From Bifidobacterium moukalabense DSM 27321 (lineage in GTDB: Bacteria > Actinomycetota > Actinomycetes > Actinomycetales > Bifidobacteriaceae), in contig NZ_AZMV01000007.1 of NCBI RefSeq assembly GCF_000522505.1, forward strand, positions 620,001 to 684,000: a stretch of 64,000 bases of DNA, in the 5' to 3' direction. The position numbers and the translations under genes are program-made. Below are positions 16,241 to 25,040 of this stretch, in pieces (positions within the stretch are counted from its first letter, which is position 1; each line of letters begins with the position of its first letter). The notes under the pieces were generated by a model. It was not told the origin of the DNA. It did not search any database and saw only the letters and a list, made by a program, of their open reading frames with translations.

Positions 16241-16921
16241 TCAGTCGATGTCGGTGCCTTCGTCTCGGCTCGGTTCCTTGGTCGGGTCGAAGCCGGAGAC
16301 GATGAACACCACGCGACGAGCCGCGGAGACGGCGTGGTCGCCGAGACGCTCCATGAAGCGGCCGATGAGCACCACGTCGATGAGCTGCTGGTTGGTGCCC
16401 TGCCAATCATCGGACTGGGCCAGCTCGAAGGTCTTCTTGTGCAGGGCGTCAAGCTTGTCGTCGTTGAGGATGATCTGCTCGGCCACCTTGGTGTCGCGGT
16501 CAGAGAGCATGGAGACCACGCGATCCGCGGTCTCGTTCAGGAACGCCTGCATCTCGGCGAACAGCGGTTGGGCGTCTTCCGGCAGCGGGGAGGCCGGGTA
16601 GGTGCGTCGGGCGGCCTCGGCGATGTGGCGTGCCAGATCGCCCATACGCTCGAAGGTGGCGGCCAGGCGCAGAGTGGAGACGACCACGCGTAGATCGGTG
16701 GCGACCGGGTTCTGCTTGGCCAGCAGCTTCACGCACTGGTCGATGACGCTGGATTCCAGGGCGTCGATTTCGATGTCGCCGTCGATGACGGCCTGTGCGG
16801 CTTCAAGATTCTGATTCAGCAGCGCGTCGCCGGCACCGTTGATCGCCTTGCGAACGCCTTGTGCCATGCGATCGAGGTCATCGGCAACGGCCTTGAGCTC
16901 TTCGTTGAAAATAACGCGCAT
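16241..16921 (-). CDS. phoU: Phosphate-signalling regulator PhoU
   Basis: 226 residues made of two repeated three-helix bundles. Each bundle has the PhoU metal-binding motif: ERMGDLARHIAEAARR in the first half and ERLGDHAVSAARRV in the second. PhoU couples the Pst phosphate importer to the phosphate sensor kinase. It is divergent from a sensor-kinase gene, with a repeated GTTC element between them. GAAAGG at a normal distance precedes ATG 16921. Confidence 0.94.
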   Translation of the reverse strand: MRVIFNEELKAVADDLDRMAQGVRKAINGAGDALLNQNLEAAQAVIDGDIEIDALESSVIDQCVKLLAKQNPVATDLRVVVSTLRLAATFERMGDLARHIAEAARRTYPASPLPEDAQPLFAEMQAFLNETADRVVSMLSDRDTKVAEQIILNDDKLDALHKKTFELAQSDDWQGTNQQLIDVVLIGRFMERLGDHAVSAARRVVFIVSGFDPTKEPSRDEGTDID

Positions 16922-17008
16922 ATGACTTGCCTTTCATAACGATATTCACGAATACGGGTCTGATATAACCTCTCCCAAGTCTATTAGCAAACCGTGGATC
17001 GCACAGAC

Positions 17009-17065
17009 GTTCCCCGTGTTGTTCCGATAAAGTTCACCGACGCGTTCACCTGATGTTCATGCGGC
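17009..17065. promoter_or_regulatory. PHO-box-like array: five GTTC direct repeats at 12-11-12-11 nt spacing
   Basis: GTTCCCC (17009), GTTCCGA (17021), GTTCACC (17032), GTTCACC (17044) and GTTCATG (17055) start at steps of 12, 11, 12 and 11 nt. Direct repeats of a GTTCACC-type heptamer about one helical turn apart are the known form of the binding site of PhoP-type response regulators in actinobacteria. The array ends just before TGGACA (17066-17071), 18 bp, GATATA (17090-17095), a likely promoter of the sensor-kinase gene, and sits about 90 bp upstream of phoU. Confidence 0.7.
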
Positions 17066-17118
17066 TGGACAGGCAAGGGCATGTCGGGTGATATAGGGGA
17101 GTGTGCGAGAATGAAGGC

Positions 17119-18312
17119 ATGTTGGAATCCCTGAGCTTGTGGTGGCGTTCCCTGCTGCACCGCGATGATGACATGAGGAACGCCGATGACGATACGCTGG
17201 ATGACTCCGCAAACGCATTGCTTTCCATGCTTCCGTTGGCTTCCATCGTGGTCGATGACGCCGATGAGGTGATACGTGCGCACCCCTCGGCCTACACGTT
17301 GGGTGTGGTGCGCGACGACGCCATCGTCGAGGAATCCGTGCTCAAGGCCGTGCGTGAGGTGCGTAAGGAAGGCGGCAAGAAGCAGTTCGACCTGACCACC
17401 ACCACCGCGCAGATGGCCCAATCGGCACCGAAGGCCGGCAAGCCGACCACGCGCGAGGCCGCCAGGCAGGCACTGATCGGCCGGCGCAAGGATGAGCCGG
17501 TGTCCACGGTGTCTCGCCCGAACTGGCTGAAAGTCATCGTCGGCAGGCTCAACGAACGGTTCGTGGTGGTGCTGATCTCCGATGTGAGCGAGACCATCCG
17601 CTTCTCCCAGGTGCGGGACTCCTTCATCACCAACGTGTCCGAGCAGCTCCTGAAGCCCACGCAGTCGTTGGAACGACTCGCCGACACATTGGAACGCGAC
17701 GGAGCCGACCGGAACAACATTCAGGAGAACGCGGCGCAACTACGCCGGTCATGCGCGCATCTGGAGCATATGGTCTCCGACCTGCTGCTGCTCATCAAAG
17801 CGCAGGAGCCGATTCTGCCGACCGCCGACAACCGTATCAACGTCATGGCGCAGCTTAAGGCGGTGGCGTCCGAGCATACGGATAAAGCCGCATTGCGGGG
17901 CATCGCCATCAACGTGAACGGCGACGAATCGCTGGAGATCAATGGCGAGGCCGAGCAGATCCAGACCGCGCTCGCCAAACTCGTGGAGAACGCCATCACC
18001 TACTCCCCGGATGGAGCAAGTGTCAACATGACGGCCAAGCCCAGCGAGGACGGCGAACGGGTGACGATTCGGGTGCTCGATCATGGTGTCGGCATCGACG
18101 CCAAGGAGCAGGGGCGCGTATTCGAGCGATTCTACCGCGGCGGCAATCAGAACGGTCATTCGGAAGATGGTATCGGCTTGGGATTGGCCATCGTCAAGCA
18201 TGTGGCGCTGACGCATCACGGTTCGGCATCGGTGTGGAGCAGCCCGGGGCAGGGAAGCACGTTCACATTGACGCTGCCGCTGGCGCGGAAGGCTGGCAAC
18301 GAGCGGATCTGA
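17119..18312 (+). CDS. SenX3/PhoR-like sensor histidine kinase lacking the phospho-acceptor histidine
   Basis: 397 residues. A PAS-like N-terminal part (SIVVDDADEVIRAHPSAY) is followed by a DHp helix region and a complete ATP-binding domain: N box KLVENAITYSP, G1 DHGVGID, F box FERFYRGG, G2 DGIGLGLAIVKH. In the DHp helix the normal S-H-E-L-[KR]-T-P reads NVSEQLLKPTQSL, so the phosphorylated His is replaced by Glu (Glu175). No membrane segment is obvious. GTG 17101 is an alternative start that would be leaderless; ATG 17119 has a weak GAAGG. No response regulator is adjacent. It is divergent from phoU, which points to phosphate sensing; with this DHp helix it may work as a binding or phosphatase-type regulator. 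Confidence 0.82.
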   Translation: MLESLSLWWRSLLHRDDDMRNADDDTLDDSANALLSMLPLASIVVDDADEVIRAHPSAYTLGVVRDDAIVEESVLKAVREVRKEGGKKQFDLTTTTAQMAQSAPKAGKPTTREAARQALIGRRKDEPVSTVSRPNWLKVIVGRLNERFVVVLISDVSETIRFSQVRDSFITNVSEQLLKPTQSLERLADTLERDGADRNNIQENAAQLRRSCAHLEHMVSDLLLLIKAQEPILPTADNRINVMAQLKAVASEHTDKAALRGIAINVNGDESLEINGEAEQIQTALAKLVENAITYSPDGASVNMTAKPSEDGERVTIRVLDHGVGIDAKEQGRVFERFYRGGNQNGHSEDGIGLGLAIVKHVALTHHGSASVWSSPGQGSTFTLTLPLARKAGNERI

Positions 18313-18318
18313 ACGAGT

Positions 18319-18573
18319 CTACTCGCCGAGTCTGCGGTAATCCCAGCGGTCGAAATGCTCCCATACCAGCATGAGCACGCCGATCACCGTGCCCGCCGCG
18401 CACATCGTCTGGCCGCGTCCGACATCGAATCCGAGCGCCAGCAGGATCATGCAGATGACCAGTCCGATGGCCCATAGCGACGTGCCGACCATGAACACCT
18501 TGCGCAGGTCCACACGTACCGGTTTCGGCGAAGGCTTGCGCACGCTGGGATCGATGATGGGGGCTAATTTCAT
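18319..18573 (-). CDS. DUF2530 family small membrane protein
   Basis: 84 residues with a basic, proline-rich N-terminus (PSVRKPSPKPVRVDL) and two membrane helices (KVFMVGTSLWAIGLVICMILL and CAAGTVIGVLMLVWEHF), matching the actinobacterial DUF2530 layout. Function unknown. The stop lies 6 bp from the stop of the convergent kinase gene. TATGGT lies 6 nt before the ATG, so a leaderless mRNA is likely. Confidence 0.75.
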   Translation of the reverse strand: MKLAPIIDPSVRKPSPKPVRVDLRKVFMVGTSLWAIGLVICMILLALGFDVGRGQTMCAAGTVIGVLMLVWEHFDRWDYRRLGE

Positions 18574-18638
18574 ACGGACACCATACAACGCGGGGTAACC
18601 TTGTAAGGTGGAATTGTGAGATAGGCGAAAGGAACGCG

Positions 18639-20024
18639 GTGTTTTCGATCGGCCCGGTGCCAAAGCGCTATGCTTGGGGCTCGAAAACACAGCTGCAGGG
18701 TCTGTTTTCGCTACCGGCGAACGGTGAGCCGTTGGCCGAGATGTGGTTCAGCGGGCATGAGGAGTCCCCCTCCGAAGTGACGTTGACCCCGGGCGTTCAT
18801 ATGCCGCTGCCTCAGGCGATTCGTAATGCGCCGGATATGATGGTCGGTCCGATATGCTCCGAACGCTTCGGCCCGGTACTGCCGTACCTGTTCAAAGTGA
18901 TCTCCGCACGGATTCCGCTGTCGATGCAGGTGCATCCGGTTGGATTCCAGGCCCGGGCAGGCTTCAACGCCGAGAACGTCGCAGGGGTTCCGCTGGATTC
19001 GCCGGTGCGCTCATTCAAGGATGTGAACGAGAAAAGCGAGATGGTGGTGGCGCTTACCTCGTTTCAGGCTTCGGTCGGGTTCGCGTCGCGCGCCTTCGCC
19101 CTGCGGAACCTGCACGCCGTCGATCATCCGCTGGCCCGCCGCATGGAGTACGCGTTGGGTTCCCGCCCGCGGCATGACGAGCGGCCGGGGGAAGCTGATT
19201 TTTCCGAGGCCGACTCCCGTATGCCGATTGCCTCCGTGGTGTGGCCGACTTCCCATATAAGGACTTTTCGCGCCTTCCATGAGGCGATTGCCGCGAGTGC
19301 CGATCAGGCGTCCGGATTGCCGGAGGCGCTGGCTCATGCACGGGAGTCGGCCACGTCGTCGAAATGCAGGATGGCCTTTGACCATGCGATTGCCGCCGCG
19401 CAGGCGTTCCCCGGCGACGCCAGCGTATTGACGTTGCTGATGATGAATCCCGTGTCGTTGGATGAGGGCGATTCCGTATTCATTCCGGCGGGCACCCCGC
19501 ATGCGTACATTCAGGGCACCGGCGCGGAAATCATGACGAATTCCGACAATGTGCTGCGCGCCGGCATGACGGTGAAGCATCGGGATATCGACAATCTGCT
19601 GCAATGCCTGAATTGCGCGTCCGTCGGCCCGATCGATCCCTCCGATGCGCGCCTGGGTACGTTCATCATGCGCGACATCGTGTTCTATCGTCCGCCTGCC
19701 GACGAATTCATGCTCGCCTACGGCCATGTGGATGGCGCAAGGCGTCCATGGCCGATACTCGACAGCATGGTGCAGCGCTACGGCAGGCTGGCCGATTACA
19801 TGAAGGCCACCCATCAGCCATTGCCGCACCGTGGTCCGCGAGTGGTGCTGTGCACCGAAGGCAGGGTGTTGTGCCGCAGTGAGCGGGATTCACGTGCGCT
19901 TGCCGCCGGCGAGGCGGTGTTTGTGCCGGCGGACGAAGGCTGGCTGTCCGTGGATGCGGTGCGGGATGCGGCAAAGCCGGAGGATTCCTCCGGCTCGTTC
20001 ATCGTCGCGTCCACCCCGTTCTAG
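18639..20024 (+). CDS. manA: Mannose-6-phosphate isomerase, class I
   Basis: 461 residues. Zinc-site motifs of type I phosphomannose isomerase are visible: SMQVHP, DEGDSVFIPAGTPHAY with the metal-binding His, and NSDNVLRAGMTVKHRDIDNLL. It links mannose-6-phosphate and fructose-6-phosphate, feeding mannose into the bifid shunt or supplying cell-wall mannose. The start is GTG 18639 with GAAAGGAA upstream. Its stop codon shares the palindrome CTAG with the stop of the convergent serC. Confidence 0.93.
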   Translation: MFSIGPVPKRYAWGSKTQLQGLFSLPANGEPLAEMWFSGHEESPSEVTLTPGVHMPLPQAIRNAPDMMVGPICSERFGPVLPYLFKVISARIPLSMQVHPVGFQARAGFNAENVAGVPLDSPVRSFKDVNEKSEMVVALTSFQASVGFASRAFALRNLHAVDHPLARRMEYALGSRPRHDERPGEADFSEADSRMPIASVVWPTSHIRTFRAFHEAIAASADQASGLPEALAHARESATSSKCRMAFDHAIAAAQAFPGDASVLTLLMMNPVSLDEGDSVFIPAGTPHAYIQGTGAEIMTNSDNVLRAGMTVKHRDIDNLLQCLNCASVGPIDPSDARLGTFIMRDIVFYRPPADEFMLAYGHVDGARRPWPILDSMVQRYGRLADYMKATHQPLPHRGPRVVLCTEGRVLCRSERDSRALAAGEAVFVPADEGWLSVDAVRDAAKPEDSSGSFIVASTPF

Positions 20025-21163
20025 AGATGTGCGACCACGTAGTCGATGCAGTGGATGAGTGCGGTCACGTCGGCCGGCTCCACGGAGGGGAATACGCCTA
20101 CGCGCAACTGGTTACGCCCCAGCTTGCGGTAGCCGTTCGTGTCGACGATGCCGTTTTCGCGCAATACCGCCACCACTTGGGAGGCGTTGATGGACTCGTC
20201 AAGATCGATGGTGACCACGGCGTTTGAGCGTGCGGTCTTGTCGGCGACGAATGGTGAGGCGTAGTCGGACTGCTCCGCCCACGTGTACAGCAGCGAGGCG
20301 GATTTGGCGCAACGTGCCGAAGCCCATGCCAGACCGCCGTTGTCGTTGAGCCAGCGCACCTGGTTCTCCATCATCACCAGCGTGGCCACGGCCGGGGTGT
20401 TCAGCGTCTGGTCCTTACGGGAGTTCTCGATGGCCGAGGTGAGCGACAGGAACGGTGGGATCCAACGGCGTACGCCTGGCAGATCCACGCTTTTGGCGAT
20501 GCCGTAGGCGCGTTCGATCGCCGCGGGGGAGAGCACGGCCACCCACAGGCCTCCATCCGATCCGAAGGCCTTCTGCGGGGAGAAATAATAGGCGTCGGTC
20601 TGTGAGATATCGACCGGCAGGGCCCCTGCCGCGCTGGTGGCGTCGATCAGCGTCAACGCGCCCCGTTCCTTGGAGCCTGCGATGCGCCTGACCGGTGCGG
20701 CCACGCCGGTGGAGGTCTCATTATGGGCCCAGCAGTAGGTATCCACATATTCGGTGAGTTCGGGCAGACGGTAGGTGCCCGGTTCCCCCGCGAAAATCTC
20801 CGGTTCTTCGAGGAACGGCGCCGATTGCGCGGACTTGGCGAATTTGGTGCTGAAGGAGCCGTAGGTGCCGAAGGCGGCCTTGCGGGTGATCAGCGAAGCG
20901 CAGGCGATATCCCAGAAGGTGCTGGCTCCGCCGTTGCCCAGCACGATCTCATAGCCGTCGGGAACCTGGAAGAAATTCGACAGACCTTCGCGAATGGAGG
21001 CCACGACCTGTTTGATGGGCGTCTGGCGGTGCGAGGTGCCCAGCAGGTTACGGGCCCCGTCGTCGAGGGCCTGGATCTGCTCGGGGCGGATCTTGCTCGG
21101 CCCCGAACCGAAACGCCCGTCTTCCGGCAGCAGTTTGGAAGGAATGGTTACGGTATTCGTCAT
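20021..21163 (-). CDS. serC: Phosphoserine aminotransferase
   Basis: 380 residues, PLP-dependent class V aminotransferase of the actinobacterial/archaeal SerC type. FGSGPSKIRPEQI at the N-terminus and YFSPQKAFGSDGGLW with the PLP-binding Lys (SPQK) are diagnostic. It makes phosphoserine from 3-phosphohydroxypyruvate in serine biosynthesis and can serve in pyridoxine synthesis. TACCCT (21176-21171) is 7 nt before ATG 21163 with no Shine-Dalgarno. Its stop overlaps the manA stop by 3 bp. Confidence 0.95.
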   Translation of the reverse strand: MTNTVTIPSKLLPEDGRFGSGPSKIRPEQIQALDDGARNLLGTSHRQTPIKQVVASIREGLSNFFQVPDGYEIVLGNGGASTFWDIACASLITRKAAFGTYGSFSTKFAKSAQSAPFLEEPEIFAGEPGTYRLPELTEYVDTYCWAHNETSTGVAAPVRRIAGSKERGALTLIDATSAAGALPVDISQTDAYYFSPQKAFGSDGGLWVAVLSPAAIERAYGIAKSVDLPGVRRWIPPFLSLTSAIENSRKDQTLNTPAVATLVMMENQVRWLNDNGGLAWASARCAKSASLLYTWAEQSDYASPFVADKTARSNAVVTIDLDESINASQVVAVLRENGIVDTNGYRKLGRNQLRVGVFPSVEPADVTALIHCIDYVVAHL

Positions 21164-21360
21164 GGTTCCTAGGGTAGCCAGATATGAGGATTGGGCGTCG
21201 CCATGACCGCCAGGCGGACTGAAGGCGTTCGTCAGTAAGGGGGATTGCTTCCGAGCTAAATCTCGGCCACGGTGTAACGTGTCTTATCGTGACGGTTCTA
21301 TAACTCCATGTGCCGTAGGCGCGTGTGGGTTAAGGTACATCCGCAAGGAGTGATTGATTT

Positions 21361-22317
21361 ATGAGTCATGCGGCGCATAAAGCTGCCCCGGGTTCGAAAG
21401 AGCGTTTCAGTGCCGCCAAGGCGCTGTTCGCGTCGAGTCGTGGTTCCCATACCGCCAAGGCCGTTCGTATGGTTCAGCTGGCCAATGGCGAGAGCGCCGT
21501 TGTCGGACTCGATCCGGCGGTTGCCGAAAAACTCAACGAAGTGGCGCCGATGACCCGTCGCGCCATGCGTGAGGCCGCACGCGCGTCGGAACGCCGTTCC
21601 ACGATCGTGACCTCCGCATCGCTGGCCGCCCTGGTCGGTACCGCCGCCACGGCGTTGGCGTTCAGCCAGCAGAATTCGTCGAATCTGTTGGTGGCCGATG
21701 CGGCTACCACCACTACGCAGCTCAAGCGTGTGTCCGACACTTCCGCCGCGTCCCGTTCCGAGGAACGTACCGCCCTCAGCTCGCTGGTCGACTCCTCCGA
21801 AGAGTCGCAGACCTCCAATAACGGTGAATGGCAGCTGGGCGACACCAGCACGATCGCCGATGTCAGCCAGCTTTCCAAATCCAAGGCCAGCAATCCGAAC
21901 GTTGCGGTGCTGATGGACCAGGATACCGAGTCGCTGCCCGCCGGATTCGATTCCGAGCATGCCACCGGCGATTCCGGCAATGCATACGAATTCAGCCAGT
22001 GCACGTGGTGGGCGTACGTGCGTCGCCACCAGCTCGGCCTGCCTGCCGGCTCCCACTTCGGCAACGGTTGCCAGTGGGCCGCTTCCGCGAAGGCTCTGGG
22101 CTACTGGGTCGACAACACGCCTCGTCATGTCGGCGACATCATCGTGTTTGCCGCGGGCCAGGAGGGTTCCGACTCCTATTACGGCCATGTCGCCATCGTC
22201 GAGAAGATCAATGACGACGGCTCCATCGTCACGTCCGAGTGCGGTTCCGTGATGAACGGCAAGACCTACTCCCGCACGCTCACCAATGTGAGCGATTTCC
22301 AGTACATCCACTACTGA
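21361..22317 (+). CDS. Secreted or membrane-bound CHAP-domain peptidoglycan hydrolase
   Basis: 318 residues. A long cytoplasmic-type N-terminus is followed at about residue 80 by one hydrophobic segment (TSASLAALVGTAATALAFS), then a Ser/Thr-rich linker and a C-terminal CHAP domain (about 205-318) with catalytic Cys in SQCTWWAYVRR and His in YGHVAIVEK. CHAP enzymes cut peptide cross-links or the amide bond in peptidoglycan. The late hydrophobic segment suggests a type II membrane protein or an unusually long signal region. AAGGAG precedes the ATG. It is followed by a second cell-wall hydrolase gene. Confidence 0.85.
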   Translation: MSHAAHKAAPGSKERFSAAKALFASSRGSHTAKAVRMVQLANGESAVVGLDPAVAEKLNEVAPMTRRAMREAARASERRSTIVTSASLAALVGTAATALAFSQQNSSNLLVADAATTTTQLKRVSDTSAASRSEERTALSSLVDSSEESQTSNNGEWQLGDTSTIADVSQLSKSKASNPNVAVLMDQDTESLPAGFDSEHATGDSGNAYEFSQCTWWAYVRRHQLGLPAGSHFGNGCQWAASAKALGYWVDNTPRHVGDIIVFAAGQEGSDSYYGHVAIVEKINDDGSIVTSECGSVMNGKTYSRTLTNVSDFQYIHY

Positions 22318-22357
22318 TTCGAGTTTTGTAGTCGGCCTGTCGTACACTTGTCTATTG

Positions 22358-23125
22358 ATGAAGAATCTGACTAAACGTTGCTCAATGCTCACCGCTGTCG
22401 TCGCCGCTACCATGCTGTTCTCCGGTGCGGCGCCCGTGGCCCTTGCCGCCAGTGATGCAACAGACCAGGGTTCTGTTGTCGCCACACGGTCGTTCCCCAA
22501 GGTGAGCGCCGTGAAGAAGAACATTCTGGCCGAATCCACCTCCACCGAAGTCGAACAGGATTCCGACTGGGGCGGTGTGGAAAGCCTTGATGTCCCGCAA
22601 ACCAAATCTCAGGCCGAAAAGGATGCCGAGGAACGTGCCGCTGCCGAGCAGCAGGCGCGTGAACAAGCCGCTGCGCAGGCTCAGCAGACCCAGCAGGCCT
22701 CCCGTAGTGCCGACCGTAGCGATCTGGCTACGGACAATTCCAGCAGCACCTCCACCGTTACCGTGACCCCGCCGAATGATGCGAGCGTGTCCAGCCTGCT
22801 GACGTTCGCCGGCCAGTTCGTAGGCAAGGTGCCGTACGTTTCCGGCGGCAATACCCCGTCCGGTTGGGACTGCTCCGGATTCGTGCAGTATGTGTATGGC
22901 CAGATGGGTGTCTCCCTGCCGCATTATTCCGGTGCACAGGCGACTGCGGGCCGTGCGGTCGGCAGCCTCGCCGAGGCGCAGCCGGGTGACATCATCGCCA
23001 ATTCGCAGCATGCCGCCATCTATGTAGGCAATGGCATGGTGATCAATTCGCAGCTGAACGGCACTCGATACGATCCGATTGCCTGGGTCTTTACGAGCAG
23101 CTACAGCATCCGCCGCATTTTCTGA
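22358..23125 (+). CDS. Secreted NlpC/P60 peptidoglycan endopeptidase
   Basis: 255 residues. Signal peptide MKNLTKRCSMLTAVVAATML with cleavage after ALA; then a coiled, Ala/Gln/Glu-rich stretch (AEEQQAREQAAAQAQQTQQ region), a Ser/Thr linker, and an NlpC/P60 domain with catalytic Cys in GWDCSGFVQYVY and His in SQHAAIYVGNG. Likely cuts D-Glu/meso-DAP-type or equivalent stem peptide bonds during wall remodelling. TACACT (22343-22348) lies 9 nt before ATG 22358 and there is no Shine-Dalgarno. It follows the CHAP gene by 40 bp but appears to have its own promoter. Confidence 0.88.
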   Translation: MKNLTKRCSMLTAVVAATMLFSGAAPVALAASDATDQGSVVATRSFPKVSAVKKNILAESTSTEVEQDSDWGGVESLDVPQTKSQAEKDAEERAAAEQQAREQAAAQAQQTQQASRSADRSDLATDNSSSTSTVTVTPPNDASVSSLLTFAGQFVGKVPYVSGGNTPSGWDCSGFVQYVYGQMGVSLPHYSGAQATAGRAVGSLAEAQPGDIIANSQHAAIYVGNGMVINSQLNGTRYDPIAWVFTSSYSIRRIF

Positions 23126-23144
23126 CGACTGGTGGCTTTCACTG

Positions 23145-23175
23145 AAGGTGCATCTCCCTGATGGGGATGCACCTT
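23145..23175 (+). terminator. Intrinsic terminator of the NlpC/P60 gene
   Basis: AAGGTGCATC (23145-23154) pairs with GATGCACCTT (23166-23175), with further CCC/GGG pairs inside, followed by TTTT. Confidence 0.88.
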
Positions 23176-23295
23176 TTGTCGTATGGACGACCGCAACTCG
23201 GCCGCGTCGCTACTGTTGAACGCGCATGTCGCGCGGTATTGTTGTGAATAGGGGCAGCGCATGGCGGCGCTGTACTAGGTTCAAGGAGGTCGTCC

Positions 23296-24330
23296 ATGAT
23301 TAACGACAAGGCAATCCTCGTTGGCGTTGATGGTTCCCACGCCAGCTACAAGGCCACATGGTGGGCAGCGAACTATGCGAAGCATGCGGGACTGACGCTG
23401 CAGATCGTCTGTGCATACTCGTTGCCGAGCTATGCCGCGGTGTCGTTCGATGCCACCTATACGGCAATGGGCGATGACAATGCGGCGCACAGCGATGCGC
23501 AGGAGATCCTGTCGAAGGCCAAGGCCATCGCCGACGAACAGGGTGTCGAGGCCGCAACGTTGATCGTTACGGGGGATCCGGCATCCGTATTCGTCGAACT
23601 GTCTCGCAACTACAATCTGATCGTCATCGGCAACCGCGGCAAGGGCGGTCTGGCGGAACGCCTGCTAGGGACCACCAGCTCCAGCCTGCCGGCCTACGCC
23701 TACTGCCCGATCGTGGTCGTGCCGTATACCGATGATGACGGCAATCTGATGCACCTGAACAACACCATCACCAAGGTGGCCGTTGGTTCGGATGAGTCCA
23801 AGTGGGGTCTGAAGGCACTTGAAATCGCGGCCGATTTCGCCGATGCCTGGGGCGCCGAGCTCGATGTGATCTCCGCGGTGCCGAATATGAAGGGCTCGGA
23901 GGACGAAGGCGTCATGGCGTCCTTCGAGGAGGATCTTGATGTTCGCATCAAGCCGTTGGAAGAGGCCCATCCGAACCTGAAGATCAACAAGCAGATCGTG
24001 CCCGGCCCGGCTGTCGGCGCGCTTACCAAGGCCAGCTACGATCATGACGTTGTGGTGGTCGGTTCCCGTGGCCGCGGCGGCTTCACCGGTCTGTTGCTGG
24101 GATCCACCAGCCAGGGCCTGCTGCAGCATGCCGTTGGGCCGGTCTACGTGGTGCCACGCAAGTATGTGGAGGCCGCGGAAAGCCGTCTCGATACGGTGCC
24201 GAGCTCTCCGGCCGATGTCAAGCCGAAGTCCCTTGAAGACATCAAGGGCGTCGAGGAGATTCCTGTCACCAAGGCGGAACCGGATGTGGTCGAAGCCATT
24301 GAGACCAAGATCGACCCGGAGCGTCACTGA
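23296..24330 (+). CDS. Universal stress protein with two Usp domains
   Basis: 344 residues. Two tandem UspA domains are visible, each ending in the ATP-binding G-2x-G-9x-G-(S/T) motif: GNRGKGGLAERLLGTTSSS in the first and GSRGRGGFTGLLLGSTSQG in the second. A charged tail of about 40 residues follows. Such proteins bind ATP in the cytosol and help survival in stationary phase and stress. AAGGAGG precedes ATG 23296. Confidence 0.93.
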   Translation: MINDKAILVGVDGSHASYKATWWAANYAKHAGLTLQIVCAYSLPSYAAVSFDATYTAMGDDNAAHSDAQEILSKAKAIADEQGVEAATLIVTGDPASVFVELSRNYNLIVIGNRGKGGLAERLLGTTSSSLPAYAYCPIVVVPYTDDDGNLMHLNNTITKVAVGSDESKWGLKALEIAADFADAWGAELDVISAVPNMKGSEDEGVMASFEEDLDVRIKPLEEAHPNLKINKQIVPGPAVGALTKASYDHDVVVVGSRGRGGFTGLLLGSTSQGLLQHAVGPVYVVPRKYVEAAESRLDTVPSSPADVKPKSLEDIKGVEEIPVTKAEPDVVEAIETKIDPERH

Positions 24331-24363
24331 TACGCCAATGCCTCCGATCGGGGCGTAACGGGA

Positions 24364-24423
24364 GACATGGCAAAGGGCTTGCGATTCCAATCGAAACGGG
24401 AATCGCAAGCCCTTTGCCATGTC
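24364..24423. terminator. Bidirectional terminator with a perfect 25-bp stem
   Basis: The arm at 24364-24388 (GACATGGCAAAGGGCTTGCG and onward) is the exact reverse complement of 24399-24423, with a 10-nt loop. It sits between the convergent usp and osmC genes. Confidence 0.85.
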
Positions 24424-24440
24424 TTGTCTTGAAACGCGGC

Positions 24441-24854
24441 CTAGTGCTTGATGGTCACGTTCATGCGCACTGGGGTCGGCTCCACATACGTGTGCTTCAC
24501 CGTGCAGCCCTTGTCGATATGGCGGGTGACGCGTTCCTTGAGCTTGTCGACGTCCTCGTCGCTCAGGCCCGCCTCGGTGGCGTCGATTTCGACCTGCTCG
24601 TCGAAACCGATGTAGGCGTCGCTGTCGGCGTCATAGGTGCCGTCGACAACGATCTTCGCACCCTTGCCCTCACCAAGCGTGTGCTCGACGGCGAACTGGC
24701 TCGACAGTGCCGCGCAGCCGGCCAAGGCGATCTTCATCAGATCGCCAGGAGTGAACTGGCCACGGCCCTTGCCGAACTTGATATGGGCGCCGTCCTCGCT
24801 GAACGCATCCCAGGAACCGTCTTTATTGCGCTCAACCCACAGTCGCTTGCCCAT
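24441..24854 (-). CDS. OsmC-family peroxiredoxin-like protein
   Basis: 137 residues, length and fold of OsmC/Ohr proteins. The family Cys lies in ALAGCAALSSQ (residue about 47). The second Cys is in HIDKGCTVKHT, as in OsmC proteins that reduce organic hydroperoxides. A clear AGGAGG precedes ATG 24854. It is a single-gene unit, convergent with the universal stress protein. Confidence 0.88.
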   Translation of the reverse strand: MGKRLWVERNKDGSWDAFSEDGAHIKFGKGRGQFTPGDLMKIALAGCAALSSQFAVEHTLGEGKGAKIVVDGTYDADSDAYIGFDEQVEIDATEAGLSDEDVDKLKERVTRHIDKGCTVKHTYVEPTPVRMNVTIKH

Positions 24855-25040
24855 GGAACCTCCTCATCGTCTTGCAGGGAGCGCCGTTCGCTCCTCTTCA
24901 CCTATCCTAATGTAGTCCATATGGATTCGTTCGCTGCGGAACGTTCCGAAAAGCGTGAGGGAACATGGCCAAGAACATGCCCGTGTGGATTGTGATGGTA
25001 AATGCATAGGCAGTCCCGCTCGATGTTGCGTTTGCCGGCT

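Noticed and set aside
21298..22605. Minus-strand frame of 435 codons across the CHAP gene
   Set aside because: Antisense to a protein with clear CHAP motifs; no start signal or domain.
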